Shown here: in pieces, positions 18,739 through 29,238 of the stretch
How positions within the stretch are numbered: position 1 is the first letter of the stretch
Layout: every line of letters begins with the position of its first letter
Origin: Tillus elongatus
Taxonomy: Eukaryota > Arthropoda > Insecta > Coleoptera > Cleridae
DNA length: 64,000 nt
Assembly: GCA_964006375.1 (NCBI GenBank)
Contig: OZ023267.1
Location: 85,421,406-85,485,405, forward strand
Reading direction: 5' to 3'
Made by a program: the position numbers and the translations under genes
Notes under the pieces: model-generated
Seen by the model: only the letters and a program-made list of their open reading frames with translations
What the model was told of the DNA's origin: nothing
The model's database searches: none

Positions 18739-19677
18739 TTAAAAATTCTGGCGTAAATCAATAATGTCCTGAATAAACTTCTCCTGTGGCACATCAACTA
18801 TCTGCAGATCATTTCTATTCGTCTTGAGGTATTTTACTTCGGTCTTTATTCTATTAAAGAGATTTATAGAATTTGGATCATACAACATGTTTAGAACCAC
18901 TTCGGAGTCGGGATGTTTATTTTTAAAGTTTCTGACGGCTCTTCTAAAACTCTTCTTCTGGGTTCGTATAGCATGAAACGGGTACTTAGCGTCTTTCTCA
19001 TTTCTTGAAAGTAAACCAAACATACTGATTTTTCCGGGATTGCTTGGTTTTGGAGATATATCTTCAATGTGTTCTGTAACTCTAGCATCTGCTTCTCGCA
19101 TACGTTGCACTTCATCCTCTATCTCCATTAATTTCACTTCAATTTCTTTAAGGTTTTCCTTGTATTTTTGATTAAATTCGTTTACGAAAAAATCAAAAAT
19201 AATTTGGTTGCACTTTTCATAGAAAGGATTATATATCCAACAGGCTAAATTTAATATCAAATCTTTACAGACATATGTACCAGATATCAAGTTGTTTTCA
19301 GTCTGTGTTCCACCAAAGTCCACCAAGTATGTAGCGGTTGTAGGTGTTAGTTGAGATGTTGCTTCCGGCACATCTAGGGGGCCGGAATTCCGGCCCCCTA
19401 GATGTGACTCTAAGTGGATACCTTCGGTTGAAATATTTAGGTAATCGGTATTCTGGCTACCTAAATGTTTCTTCACCTGACCGTTGTAATAGGTAATCAA
19501 CTCTTTAGTTTTCTTATTTTCCAACCAATGTCTGAATCTTTTCTCACCATTTTTACATAGTTTAGTTGCATTAAAATAACCAGTGTTTTTATCAATAATT
19601 AATTGAAAGTCTCCAAATAAACCATACCAGAAGTTGTCTTTAATTTGCTGGTAGCACACATCATTTAATGTAGCCAT
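18739..19677 (-). CDS. KilA-N domain protein, 312 aa
   Basis: Probable DNA-binding regulator. Starting at the ATG at 19677 (MATLND; a longer frame starts at 19698), the N-terminal half holds a KilA-N fold with NTGYFNATKLCKNG and FRHWLENKKTKELI, then a linker with two similar blocks (HLGSQNTDYLN and HLGGRNSGPLD). A second conserved part has DLILNLACWIYNPFYEKCN, a coiled coil, and a C-terminal YPFHAIRTQKKSFRRAVRNF region resembling the DUF3627-type tail of insect NCLDV KilA-N/Bro-like proteins. Such genes are frequent in insect large DNA viruses, so it may have been exchanged with them. The linker DNA contains a perfect 38-bp palindrome. Confidence 0.85.
   Translation of the reverse strand: MATLNDVCYQQIKDNFWYGLFGDFQLIIDKNTGYFNATKLCKNGEKRFRHWLENKKTKELITYYNGQVKKHLGSQNTDYLNISTEGIHLESHLGGRNSGPLDVPEATSQLTPTTATYLVDFGGTQTENNLISGTYVCKDLILNLACWIYNPFYEKCNQIIFDFFVNEFNQKYKENLKEIEVKLMEIEDEVQRMREADARVTEHIEDISPKPSNPGKISMFGLLSRNEKDAKYPFHAIRTQKKSFRRAVRNFKNKHPDSEVVLNMLYDPNSINLFNRIKTEVKYLKTNRNDLQIVDVPQEKFIQDIIDLRQNF
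19369..19406. repeat. Perfect 38-bp GC-rich palindrome inside the KilA-N gene
   Basis: Left arm CACATCTAGGGGGCCGGAA is followed directly by its exact reverse complement, with no spacer. About 30 bp away (19434-19466) is a weaker inverted repeat, ATTTAGGTA...TACCTAAAT. On the protein level the two encode a duplicated block in the linker after the KilA-N domain. Confidence 0.95.
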
Positions 19678-19803
19678 TTTAAACACACTACTAAACACTT
19701 AGATACTCAAGAGCAGACTGAAGCACGTCTTACTTCTAAGAAAACTAAATTTTGAATGAGCTTCAGAGTATGTGTACGACAATTTATAGATGTTGACCCC
19801 ACT

Positions 19804-20304
19804 CTACGGCTTAAAACTGTGTTTATTAATGTTTATTTCCAACCACATTAGTCGCTGCAACATCCATCCACTTTCGGCTTCTGCAAACTCCAAAGATTTT
19901 GTATAAATCTCGTTGCTGAATTCCTTAAATATATTTTCAAACTCAGTTGAAACTGTGACATTTTTGTTTTTAGTATTGAATGACTTCATTTCTTTTATAT
20001 TCCGACTTTGGAGCACATACAATCCAAACAATTCCAAGTTCATTTTAATTTGATTATGTTTAGCTAGAGAAGCTTCAATTAGATGAAACACTTTATGTTT
20101 CACAGTATCCATGGCTAAGTTTATGTCATTACCATCTAAGTTAATACGATAGGTGGCCACTCTATTTTTAAAAGCTTGAGCAAGCATATGCACTTGTTCA
20201 ACTTGCCATGGCTCACATACTTTTGCCTTGTGAACTTCACTACGTAAATGTCCAGAAAATTGATTCTTTTTCACTTGTATCGAGCATGACTCACAATATC
20301 TCAT
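19804..20304 (-). CDS. p166: C2H2 zinc-finger protein resembling the leader of a PolB gene, 166 aa
   Basis: The N terminus holds a single zinc finger, CESCSIQVKKNQFSGHLRSE followed by VH (C-x2-C, H-x5-H). The middle is helical. The C terminus ends with AESGWMLQRLMWLEININKH, a motif I associate with the leader region found just before the DNA polymerase B part in Polinton-type elements. Here a stop follows five residues later and no polymerase exists downstream. A diverged relic at about 52895-53150 on the minus strand ends at the same place, arguing against a recent truncation. So p166 may be a free-standing DNA-binding protein or a fossilised PolB leader. Function unknown. Confidence 0.7.
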   Translation of the reverse strand: MRYCESCSIQVKKNQFSGHLRSEVHKAKVCEPWQVEQVHMLAQAFKNRVATYRINLDGNDINLAMDTVKHKVFHLIEASLAKHNQIKMNLELFGLYVLQSRNIKEMKSFNTKNKNVTVSTEFENIFKEFSNEIYTKSLEFAEAESGWMLQRLMWLEININKHSFKP

Positions 20305-20363
20305 CTTAACTACAGATGGTTAACTAATGAATAAAACACATGTGTTTCGTTTAAGTAGATATA

Positions 20364-20798
20364 TTAACAAACATGTTTACGATACATATCCTTAAGTACA
20401 GTGTAATGTTTAAAACAAAAGTAAATTAACATAAATAATGCAAGACACATAAGAAAACCTGTTGATATAAACATGGAAATATAATTTGAGGTAAACAGGT
20501 AAGAATTATTTAATACAAGAGTTCTCCAATCAGATGTCTCACCACGTGTACCATCATCAAACAGAAACATAAGTTTGTAATGCACCACTTCAGACTTGCT
20601 TTTGGACATGTTGTACATTGAAAGTTGTATAAGTTCATCATTGTTTAGATATGTTGTTGCTGTAAGAGCTGACCATATCATGCAGTCATCGGTGTCGAAA
20701 CAAATTCGTTCTTCTGTTACATTGGGTGGTTTGTAAATATACAACACATTTTGACATAGTGCTGTCAGGATGATGAAGCTTGCTTTAAGATGAGTCAT
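20364..20798 (-). CDS. Small type I membrane protein, 144 aa
   Basis: No family recognised. From the ATG at 20798 it begins MTHLKASFIILTALCQ, a signal-peptide-like segment, followed by an ectodomain of about 85 residues with paired Cys (ICFDTDDC) and N-glycosylation sequons (NVT, NMS, NNS). Near residues 108-130 is a strong membrane segment, MFISTGFLMCLALFMLIYFC, and then a short basic tail. This layout suits a surface glycoprotein of a virion or infected cell. The start overlaps the end of the upstream 244-aa gene by 14 bp. A longer start at 20831 would bury the signal sequence. Confidence 0.65.
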   Translation of the reverse strand: MTHLKASFIILTALCQNVLYIYKPPNVTEERICFDTDDCMIWSALTATTYLNNDELIQLSMYNMSKSKSEVVHYKLMFLFDDGTRGETSDWRTLVLNNSYLFTSNYISMFISTGFLMCLALFMLIYFCFKHYTVLKDMYRKHVC

Positions 20799-21519
20799 TA
20801 TATATCGTGTGTATTTCTTTGAAACGATCAAGTACTTGCTTCTTTGTAAAGTGTAAGCACTCTAACATACTAACTCGGAATGAAGATTCATAGTCTTTTA
20901 ACATGGCTTTTATAAGCTTTATCACCTCCTCGTCACGTGGTAGCTCCTTCTTATTAACACATTTGAGAACATCAGCAACACAATAGAGGAAATCACTAAG
21001 TCGAATATCAAAGTTCAAATCGGTTAGAAACTTCAGCTTTTCGTTGATGATTTCAACCACATCTAGTAGCCGTTGAACTGCGTCTTCGGTTAAATAAAAA
21101 GTAATAGAATCATCTGAGATTGATATACCTTTACTGTCTACTACTTTAATAGGTTTGATGGTACATATTCCAATATTTTCAGGTTCGATCTTATTAGCTT
21201 TGGTATTATTATTAGCTGTATTTTTCAATGTTGAAATAAAATACTCCCATTCCCATGAGCCAGATGAGATTGTTATATTTGTATTTGGTGCATATAAGCT
21301 TGTATTTATAATTTTAATTATTGGAATCAATCCGGCCGCTTTTGATATACCAATTGCAACACTTAGAGCTGGAGTAATGGCATACCTTGTTTCCAGTAGC
21401 ATTCTACTTTCTTGCTTAATATCACTAATATTCTGACGTAGAGCTGCATCAATTTGGCCCCAATAACAATCACAAACATTGCTATTAATAGGTTCGTCGT
21501 TAACATCCATACCATACAT
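20785..21519 (-). CDS. p244, unknown protein, first gene of the right-hand block
   Basis: No family recognised. The 244-residue protein begins MYGMDVNDEPINSNVCDCYW; residues about 45-75 form a moderately hydrophobic segment ([20 protein letters not shown]) that may be a membrane-active helix; the rest is charged and helical. It lies next to the right TIR and is followed by the membrane protein with a 14-bp overlap, so the two may be one transcript. A TATA box (TATATATAAACA) and a TCAGT initiator lie upstream at 21576-21612. Its first 106 codons are duplicated at 27131-27448 by the tandem duplication, joined there to foreign sequence. Confidence 0.7.
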   Translation of the reverse strand: MYGMDVNDEPINSNVCDCYWGQIDAALRQNISDIKQESRMLLETRYAITPALSVAIGISKAAGLIPIIKIINTSLYAPNTNITISSGSWEWEYFISTLKNTANNNTKANKIEPENIGICTIKPIKVVDSKGISISDDSITFYLTEDAVQRLLDVVEIINEKLKFLTDLNFDIRLSDFLYCVADVLKCVNKKELPRDEEVIKLIKAMLKDYESSFRVSMLECLHFTKKQVLDRFKEIHTIYNDSS

Positions 21520-21575
21520 ATTGAACAGAACAAATACACTAATATATAACTACTGGGCGCAGACTACAGACAACA

Positions 21576-21612
21576 ACTGATGTACTTGCTTGCTACCTAA
21601 TGTTTATATATA
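21576..21612 (-). promoter_or_regulatory. p244 promoter: TATA box plus TCAGT initiator
   Basis: Minus strand TATATATAAACA (21601-21612) is followed about 32 bp downstream by ATCAGTTG, with TCAGT at 21576-21580. This is the same architecture as the MCP promoter, which supports transcription by host RNA polymerase II. An identical copy sits in the duplicated unit 5929 bp to the right. Confidence 0.65.
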
Positions 21613-21723
21613 CTTATACCCCCACTTTTGGCTTGTTATTGAAACTCATTTAACCGTCATCGGTGTTGTTGCTATGGCATGTTTGTTAGAACAATATTTG
21701 TCGAAGGTCACTCTCAAATTTGA

Positions 21724-22572
21724 AAACATATGACTCATTTCCTGTCACGTGTCAAGGTTGTTCTACACATGTAGTTGTTGCTATGTTGCCATATCGAGCA
21801 TGCCGGGCATTCACATATTCTAAAATTTTTAAAATCTGCTTGCTGAACTCTAAGACCAAACACCTAAGGCTTAGACCGAAAACTCTAAAAGTTTGGGTTT
21901 GCGCATGCGTATACATTAAATTCGAATTCTGCTTGCCAAGCCGAGTAAAACAACACCAAACACTATACATCTACGTCACTTAATAACAAAGTTAGGTTTG
22001 CGCATGCTCAAACCGCCATCTTTGCCTACGTCACATCACCAAAAATCAAAATGGCGGATCCTCTTACATTGACAGGTGGTACCACCTGTCATTTAAAATT
22101 TAAATTTCCCGCGTTTTTCACTTCCGGTCGACCATCTTGGCCGCCATCTTGGATTACGTCATCTCAAGTTAGCGCCCTATTGGCTCTCTGTCCAGTGACG
22201 TCACCAAAACGTCACTCCGGCGCTTCGCGCCAGTTAGGGTGTGGTCGGGGCGTGGTCGGGGTGTGGTCGGGGCGTGGTTGGGGTGTGGTCGGGGTGTGGT
22301 CGGGGCGTGGTCGGGGTGTGGTCGAGGTGTGGTCGGGCGTGGTCGAGGTGTGGTCGCGTATTGGGCTCCGCCCAAGTGGGCGGGTGGGTCTCCGTCCCAA
22401 AAGGAGCGGGGCTACGCCCCACGGGGTGGGGCTTTGTCCAAAACGGGGCGGGGCGGGGCTCCGCCCCGACCCCACCCAATGGCGTCACTGTGACGTCATG
22501 CCGGCGCTTCGCGCCGGCGCAGTAGCCTGGCGGAGGTGGCGGAGGTTCCAGAACCGGCTATCTATACCTACT
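21724..22572 (-). repeat. Right terminal inverted repeat (849 bp)
   Basis: Inverted match to 10867-11643. It differs mainly by having about eleven rather than six 12-bp units (22237-22358) and an extra 9-bp GGCGGAGGT unit near the end. One of the two NRF-1-like sites is altered here (GCGCATGCTC). A further copy is at 27653-28501 through the tandem duplication. Confidence 0.93.
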
Positions 22573-22578
22573 CTGGAA
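22573..22578. repeat. Right target-site duplication CTGGAA
   Basis: Identical to the six bases before the left TIR. It is repeated at 28502-28507 in the duplicated unit. Confidence 0.92.
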
Positions 22579-23042
22579 ATAACCAAGTAAGGGCAACCAA
22601 ATTAGATAGGTCTGTTTGTATTATAAAGAGTACACCATGTGTCAAAATTTAGGTCTATAAGTTTAAAGACAAAAAAGTTATTGGTAGATACTGAATTGTA
22701 TATTTTAAGTTTGGGGCTCTTTTTTTATTGAGCTTAAATTGTCAGCAGCAAACTCTGGCAGAATAGGAAATAGAAGTTAAATATCAATAAAATGAAAATG
22801 AAAATGATTACTAGATGTAATGTTGTCAATGTCAATGGATTATATATTCGCAAGTCATACAATTATTGAATTAGCAAATTAAGTAAATGTTACGTGATAG
22901 CAGTTAATATGCGTTGCATTTCTAAAGACACAATATAAATTGGCGACGAATGAATGGAAGAAGTTACGCAGGCAGAACATGTGATTTGTTTAGTTTTGTG
23001 TAGTGTGGTAAAGTCAAGAAATTGGAATCATAATAATGTCTG
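22579..23042. other. Non-coding flank of the Polinton-like element
   Basis: AT-rich sequence between the right target duplication and the LINE fragment. No frame or repeat structure was recognised apart from its copy in unit 2. Confidence 0.4.
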
Positions 23043-23309
23043 AGTTTTTTATTTTTTTTATTTCAACAACACTCCACGAGGGCTACAGCCTAAATACTAT
23101 CGTACCGTGGGTGTCGACAAGGAGGAAAGAGGCAACTTGTTAATTCTGGACTTGAAGGTTTGGAGGTTCGGAGGAGAAGGAAAACATGCGCCGGCAAGGA
23201 ATTCCACAAGTTGGAAGTCTTCGGGACAAAAGAGCGGGCATAACAAACTGTTCTATGTCTGGTGACCTGGACAGTAAAAGGGTGCATTCGCTCTGTTCCC
23301 CTGGTTACT
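23043..23309 (-). mobile_element. 5'-truncated LINE 3' fragment (unit 1)
   Basis: On the minus strand it encodes RGTERMHPF, RHRTVCYARSFVP and NLWNSLPAHVF, matching the C-terminal end of the ORF2 at 1-2610, and ends in the shared 3' UTR and an A-rich tail. The 5' break lies at ACCAGGGGAACAGAG. It is too short to code for anything functional. Confidence 0.9.
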
Positions 23310-25394
23310 TTTAACATAAGAGTGTCACAATACATACATTTTTTTCATCTGAAAAAATAATGCTATGAGACGACGCCGCAATGTCATAAAAATAATTTTA
23401 AAATGAAGACCATAACCACTTATGAACATAACCTAATTTCAGATTTCTATCAATTTTGATTCACTATATACTTCTAATACTCCATCAAGTTTGGCCCACG
23501 CTTTATATATAATTTTGATACAAGTATATAATGTGGTGGTATTTGGTGGTTTCAAATTAGTAATGCAAATTAGGTTAGCTGCGATTTCTATGAAATCCTG
23601 TTTTCGAGATTGTCATTTTAGGACTAAGGGTACAACAATTATGCTATTTAACTAATCTGTAAGTATGTATAAAGTTTTCACATGACCAGACAGACGATCC
23701 TAAATTTGATGTCTGTGATGGACAAACCTTCCCTTTAAATCTTCATTCATGTCCATGAGGCGTTTCTTGTATGGTTGATAATCTGCAACACAATTATAAA
23801 AAAATTAGATGCATACAAACTTCTAGATTGTACATCTATATGTGAGGTATATAATAAACCTAACTACCCAACCAATAGCCCCAATAAGGATCCAGATGAA
23901 AGCCCCACTATAGACAATACAGGACCGCCAAGCGACAGTTTGATCTCTTTCAAGTCTATGGTTGAATACACCAAGGCTTTAGAGATGATATCCGTTGAGA
24001 TTTAGAGAGTAGGAAGATTAAGACTCCATAATTGAACTACAACCCAACCTACACCTAACCATCACTCTATAGATTAGGCAGATTAAGGCCGAAAGAGTTC
24101 TATTCCATCCATATTTTACTCAACCTCTTGAAAATGACAAATGGCTACTTTTTGAAATAAAGATGTAATAAACATTTCATAAAATGATTATATATGAATT
24201 ACTACACTGTAACCACTGCCATGGTTGAGATATTAATTAAAGAAGTATATATATTTAAAATAAACCAAAAGTTTTATTTGTGTAAATTCAGCTGTTTATC
24301 ATTTATAAAAATGAACACATTAGCTTCCACGTGACCTTCCACCTACAGCGCCATGTAATCAATTTAACTTTAATGCTTAATCTGCGTCGACTGCTCCAAT
24401 CAAATGAAGCAATATCTTTTGCTCTGGGCTTTAGTTATTAACCGCAAAAACACGTTTCTATTGTATTTGAAAATATTACACAAGTAGCAAGGAGGTATGC
24501 AGTAGCAAAAACGGCCATCTTTCAGCATTGTATTGTATGTAGTAGGACTTCACCCGGCTTGAATTAGAGCTCTTGCTTCATCACTGTTTGCTTCCAAAAG
24601 TGTTCGAATTGTTGTAACTATACCAGGATTTCTCACATGTTCAATAATCGGGCTGCTGCATTAGATGTTACTTGTACATCTCCAATCGTAGCAGTCGTCT
24701 CTCTACTGCCATTTATTAGTAGAACAGCTGAAGGGCAAACGAAAAAATATCTTGTTGCTTGATTGCAGAATCACAGGTATTATTATGGGCAACCGAACTG
24801 GTTTGAGAAGCCTATGTGTGTATTCCTTTCCCTTTGATTGACTCGTCGTGCACAGGGTCAGCGAATATATGTAGTCTGCTAAATATCGGTAGCTAATTAA
24901 TCTAGATACTGCATGTGCTCCCAAGATAGAATCGTCTTATGCAGGTAGCGAATATACTGAAGGTGGGGCGGCTTGATTGCTGGTATTTATAATCAACATA
25001 ATATGGTGGTTTCTGTCTCAATTCCAATATCACAATAATCTCCTCACCTTGAAACGTCACAAGTACTCAATTCTGATCGACGAAGTTTACATTTATATGC
25101 GAAATAATGCGAGTCGTAAGAGGGATAAAAACCTTACTATACGGTTTTATCTCAAATCTATATAAGGTTTAATTGTAGATAAGGTAGAAACCTAAAGGAC
25201 GAGAATAATGAAGAAACAGGTAGTATTATGAAGACACGTACACTTGGAGAACTCAAATAACTACAATATGTTTAAAAAATCCTGACGATCGTTTCCCTAA
25301 CCGAGTTAACGTCATCAGGGTTATAATGATCTTAAATATGTTACATCTATATCTCTGCTTATATTCTTTTACAGGTAGTTGGTCACTAACGTTA
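23310..25394. other. Non-coding interval (unit 1)
   Basis: No supported gene. A word pair, CACTTGGAGAACTC and GACGATCGTTTC...CATCAG, occurs near 25236-25330 and again at 10080-10170, 25995-26090, 43190-43290 (inverted) and 47370-47460. It marks a dispersed repeat of unknown class. Small open frames here exist only because the segment is duplicated. Confidence 0.45.
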
Positions 25395-25745
25395 GTGAAT
25401 GGGTGAACTAATTTTTCTCAGAAAAGTATCTAACTCTAACGAAACCAATGACAAATCCTTGAGCGGAACATCCTCAACTCCTCACGTTTTTGGTGACGAC
25501 ACACATCCTAACTTAAAACAAAAACCCAACCCAAAATTCACAATGTAAATGATAGAAAAATCAGCACTAACAAGTGGATGATACAAAATAACAAGCAAAT
25601 AAAATATGTGAATGAGGATGACATCAATGAGTTAGTTGATATACTTAGAGTTCTAGTGCCTTCTCAAGTAGCTGATAATAATGCCCATAACAACTAAATT
25701 CAATAAATCATTGAAGAACTGAAAGAAGCAGATGTTATCTCCTAG
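25395..25745 (+). pseudogene. p345 relic, C-terminal part (unit 1)
   Basis: Alignable with the C-terminal third of p345: DDINELVDILRVL, then SQVADNNAHNN and IIEELKEADVIS, ending at the homologous stop. Several stops interrupt it. The intergenic sequence after it, up to the start ATG of the coiled-coil gene (ATGTCTATCGA), is kept before homology stops, so gene order was the same as in the intact element. Confidence 0.85.
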
Positions 25746-26800
25746 TAAAGCTTCATATATCATACATGCCTGCCTACTGCTTAGTATAGAAATGTCTATC
25801 GAACAAACACATTGTATAGCTTAGTTAAAAATATACGTAATGAACACAAAGTCATAGTGACTGGCACTCAAAATATCAACAAAACTGAATGTAACCGTCA
25901 TCTCATTTATAAATGACACAAGCTGGACGGTTTAATTGTAGATAAGGTAGAAACCCAAAGGACTAAAATAATGAAGAAACAGGTAGTATTTTGAAGACAC
26001 GTACACTTGGAGAACTCAAATAACTACAAGATATTTAAAGAAACCTGACGATCGTTTCCCTAACCGAGTTAACGTCATCAGAGTAATAAATGATCCTAAA
26101 TATCTTACATCTATATCTCTGCTTATATTCTTGTGCAGGTAGTTGGTCACTAACGTTAAACAACTAAAAAATTAACATATTTGTATCGGCGGAAATACCT
26201 AAATTACTTTATTATCTATCGTACTTGCTCCTGCTGATCTTTCTTGTACATAAGACCCTACTTTCGGTCTTCCTGTCTGACAATAAATAATAATGAAAAG
26301 CCCATCTACAACATCTGAATTTAGGAAGGATAAAGAAACCTTTAAAGTTCCTTTAAAGTACAGTAAAGTTATAATAAGGACGTTGTGTAAAGTTAAATTA
26401 ATTAATACATTTGCTTAGAGGCCTGTACAAATGACGGTGCACTTCATACAAGATTTTTTTTCATCTTACTTGACTGTAATTTTCCAAAACGTTCAGCCTT
26501 TAAAAGCATATATGAAGGATATTATTGCAGATGAATGCTATTTGTAAACATCGATTATACTACTTGTTGAATCTTCGACAACTCAGCAGGATGATATTCA
26601 GATACCTGACCATATTAGAATTTACACATCTTATGTAAAGAGCAAGAGATATCCATGTGGTTCTACGATATACATCAGCAATAATTTAAAATCAGATCAA
26701 TTTAAAATTTTGTTTGAAGACAATTGCAAAACTTTGGATTTTGTGTAATATACAAACCACCATTTACCCCATCCACGCAGTTAAAGACAAATTCAATAAG

Positions 26801-26997
<197 letters not shown>

Positions 26998-27130
26998 TAA
27001 ACGGATGCCAGAATACGGTGATTTTTGGTGATTTCAATGTAAACATTACAAAGAAACAAAGCAGTTCATTCTTAAATTATTTTACAAATAAAATGTTCAA
27101 TATTCTAACATCACAATCGTCTATTGTCGT

Positions 27131-27448
27131 GGTATTATTATTAGCTGTATTTTTCAATGTTGAAATAAAATACTCCCATTCCCATGAGCCAGATGAGATT
27201 GTTATATTTGTATTTGGTGCATATAAGCTTGTATTTATAATTTTAATTATTGGAATCAATCCGGCCGCTTTTGATATACCAATTGCAACACTTAGAGCTG
27301 GAGTAATGGCATACCTTGTTTCCAGTAGCATTCTACTTTCTTGCTTAATATCACTAATATTCTGACGTAGAGCTGCATCAATTTGGCCCCAATAACAATC
27401 ACAAACATTGCTATTAATAGGTTCGTCGTTAACATCCATACCATACAT
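27131..27448 (-). pseudogene. Truncated duplicate of p244 (unit 2)
   Basis: The first 106 codons are identical to p244 and then run into unrelated sequence from the end of unit 1, giving a 123-codon chimaeric frame ending at 27077. The promoter region upstream is intact, so a truncated product could be transcribed. Confidence 0.9.
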
Positions 27449-27652
27449 ATTGAACAGAACAAATACACTAATATATAACTACTGGGCGCAGACTACAGAC
27501 AACAACTGATGTACTTGCTTGCTACCTAATGTTTATATATACTTATACCCCCACTTTTGGCTTGTTATTGAAACTCATTTAACCGTCATCGGTGTTGTTG
27601 CTATGGCATGTTTGTTAGAACAATATTTGTCGAAGGTCACTCTCAAATTTGA

Positions 27653-28501
27653 AAACATATGACTCATTTCCTGTCACGTGTCAAGGTTGTTCTACACATG
27701 TAGTTGTTGCTATGTTGCCATATCGAGCATGCCGCGCATTCACATATTCTAAAATTTTTAAAATCTGCTTGCTGAACTCTAAGACCAAACACCTAAGGCT
27801 TAGACCGAAAACTCTAAAAGTTTGGGTTTGCGCATGCGTATACATTAAATTCGAATTCTGCTTGCCAAGCCGAGTAAAACAACACCAAACACTATACATC
27901 TACGTCACTTAATAACAAAGTTAGGTTTGCGCATGCTCAAACCGCCATCTTTGCCTACGTCACATCACCAAAAATCAAAATGGCGGATCCTCTTACATTG
28001 ACAGGTGGTACCACCTGTCATTTAAAATTTAAATTTCCCGCGTTTTTCACTTCCGGTCGACCATCTTGGCCGCCATCTTGGATTACGTCATCTCAAGTTA
28101 GCGCCCTATTGGCTCTCTGTCCAGTGACGTCACCAAAACGTCACTCCGGCGCTTCGCGCCAGTTAGGGTGTGGTCGGGGCGTGGTCGGGGTGTGGTCGGG
28201 GCGTGGTCGGGGTGTGGTCGGGGTGTGGTCGGGGCGTGGTCGGGGTGTGGTCGAGGTGTGGTCGGGCGTGGTCGAGGTGTGGTCGCGTATTGGGCTCCGC
28301 CCAAGTGGGCGGGTGGGTCTCCGTCCCAAAAGGAGCGGGGCTACGCCCCACGGGGTGGGGCTTTGTCCAAAACGGGGCGGGGCGGGGCTCCGCCCCGACC
28401 CCACCCAATGGCGTCACTGTGACGTCATGCCGGCGCTTCGCGCCGGCGCAGTAGCCTGGCGGAGGTGGCGGAGGTTCCAGAACCGGCTATCTATACCTAC
28501 T
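27653..28501 (-). repeat. Second copy of the right TIR (unit 2)
   Basis: Copy of 21724-22572 with very few changes (for example GCCGCGCATT for GCCGGGCATT near 27733). Together with the left TIR it could delimit a larger 17.6 kb element ending at 28501. Confidence 0.93.
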
Positions 28502-28971
28502 CTGGAAATAACCAAGTAAGGGCAACCAAATTAGATAGGTCTGTTTGTATTATAAAGAGTACACCATGTGTCAAAATTTAGGTCTATAAGTTTAAAGACA
28601 AAAAAGTTATTGGTAGATACTGAATTGTATATTTTAAGTTTGGGGCTCTTTTTTTATTGAGCTTAAATTGTCAGCAGCAAACTCTGGCAGAATAGGAAAT
28701 AGAAGTTAAATATCAATAAAATGAAAATGAAAATGATTACTAGATGTAATGTTGTCAATGTCAATGGATTATATATTCGCAAGTCATACAATTATTGAAT
28801 TAGCAAATTAAGTAAATGTTACGTGATAGCAGTTAATATGCGTTGCATTTCTAAAGACACAATATAAATTGGCGACGAATGAATGGAAGAAGTTACGCAG
28901 GCAGAACATGTGATTTGTTTAGTTTTGTGTAGTGTGGTAAAGTCAAGAAATTGGAATCATAATAATGTCTG

Positions 28972-29238
28972 AGTTTTTTATTTTTTTTATTTCAACAACA
29001 CTCCACGAGGGCTACAGCCTAAATACTATCGTACCGTGGGTGTCGACAAGGAGGAAAGAGGCAACTTGTTAATTCTGGACTTGAAGGTTTGGAGGTTCGG
29101 AGGAGAAGGAAAACATGCGCCGGCAAGGAATTCCACAAGTTGGAAGTCTTCGGGACAAAAGAGCGGGCATAACAAACTGTTCTATGTCTGGTGACCTGGA
29201 CAGTAAAAGGGTGCATTCGCTCTGTTCCCCTGGTTACT
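28972..29238 (-). mobile_element. 5'-truncated LINE 3' fragment (unit 2)
   Basis: Duplicate of 23043-23309 by the tandem duplication, not an independent insertion, because both flanks are also duplicated. Confidence 0.9.

Larger units (their letters stand above)
10867..22572. mobile_element. Complete Polinton/Maverick (adintovirus-like) element lacking DNA polymerase B, 11.7 kb
   Basis: The element starts AGTAGGTATAGATAG and ends with its exact complement, is bounded by long TIRs (777 and 849 bp), and is flanked by a perfect 6-bp duplication. These are Polinton hallmarks. Twelve genes sit in three blocks: leftward capsid genes, rightward ATPase/p345/coiled-coil/integrase, and a leftward right-hand block. 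None shows an obvious frameshift or stop. The virion set (candidate MCP and penton, cysteine protease, A32-like ATPase) is present, but no protein-primed PolB can be found on either strand. Neighbouring genes overlap or are separated by tens of bases, and convergent genes have their own AATAAA signals. Confidence 0.9.

Noticed and set aside
22051..22590. 179-codon frame across the right TIR (also at 27980)
   Set aside because: It lies over the GC-rich tandem repeat and hairpins, where all six frames are open because of composition. Unit number differs between TIRs, and the left TIR equivalent is a different length.
23775..24005. 76-codon frame present in both tandem units
   Set aside because: Identical only because the units are recent duplicates. 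No other support.
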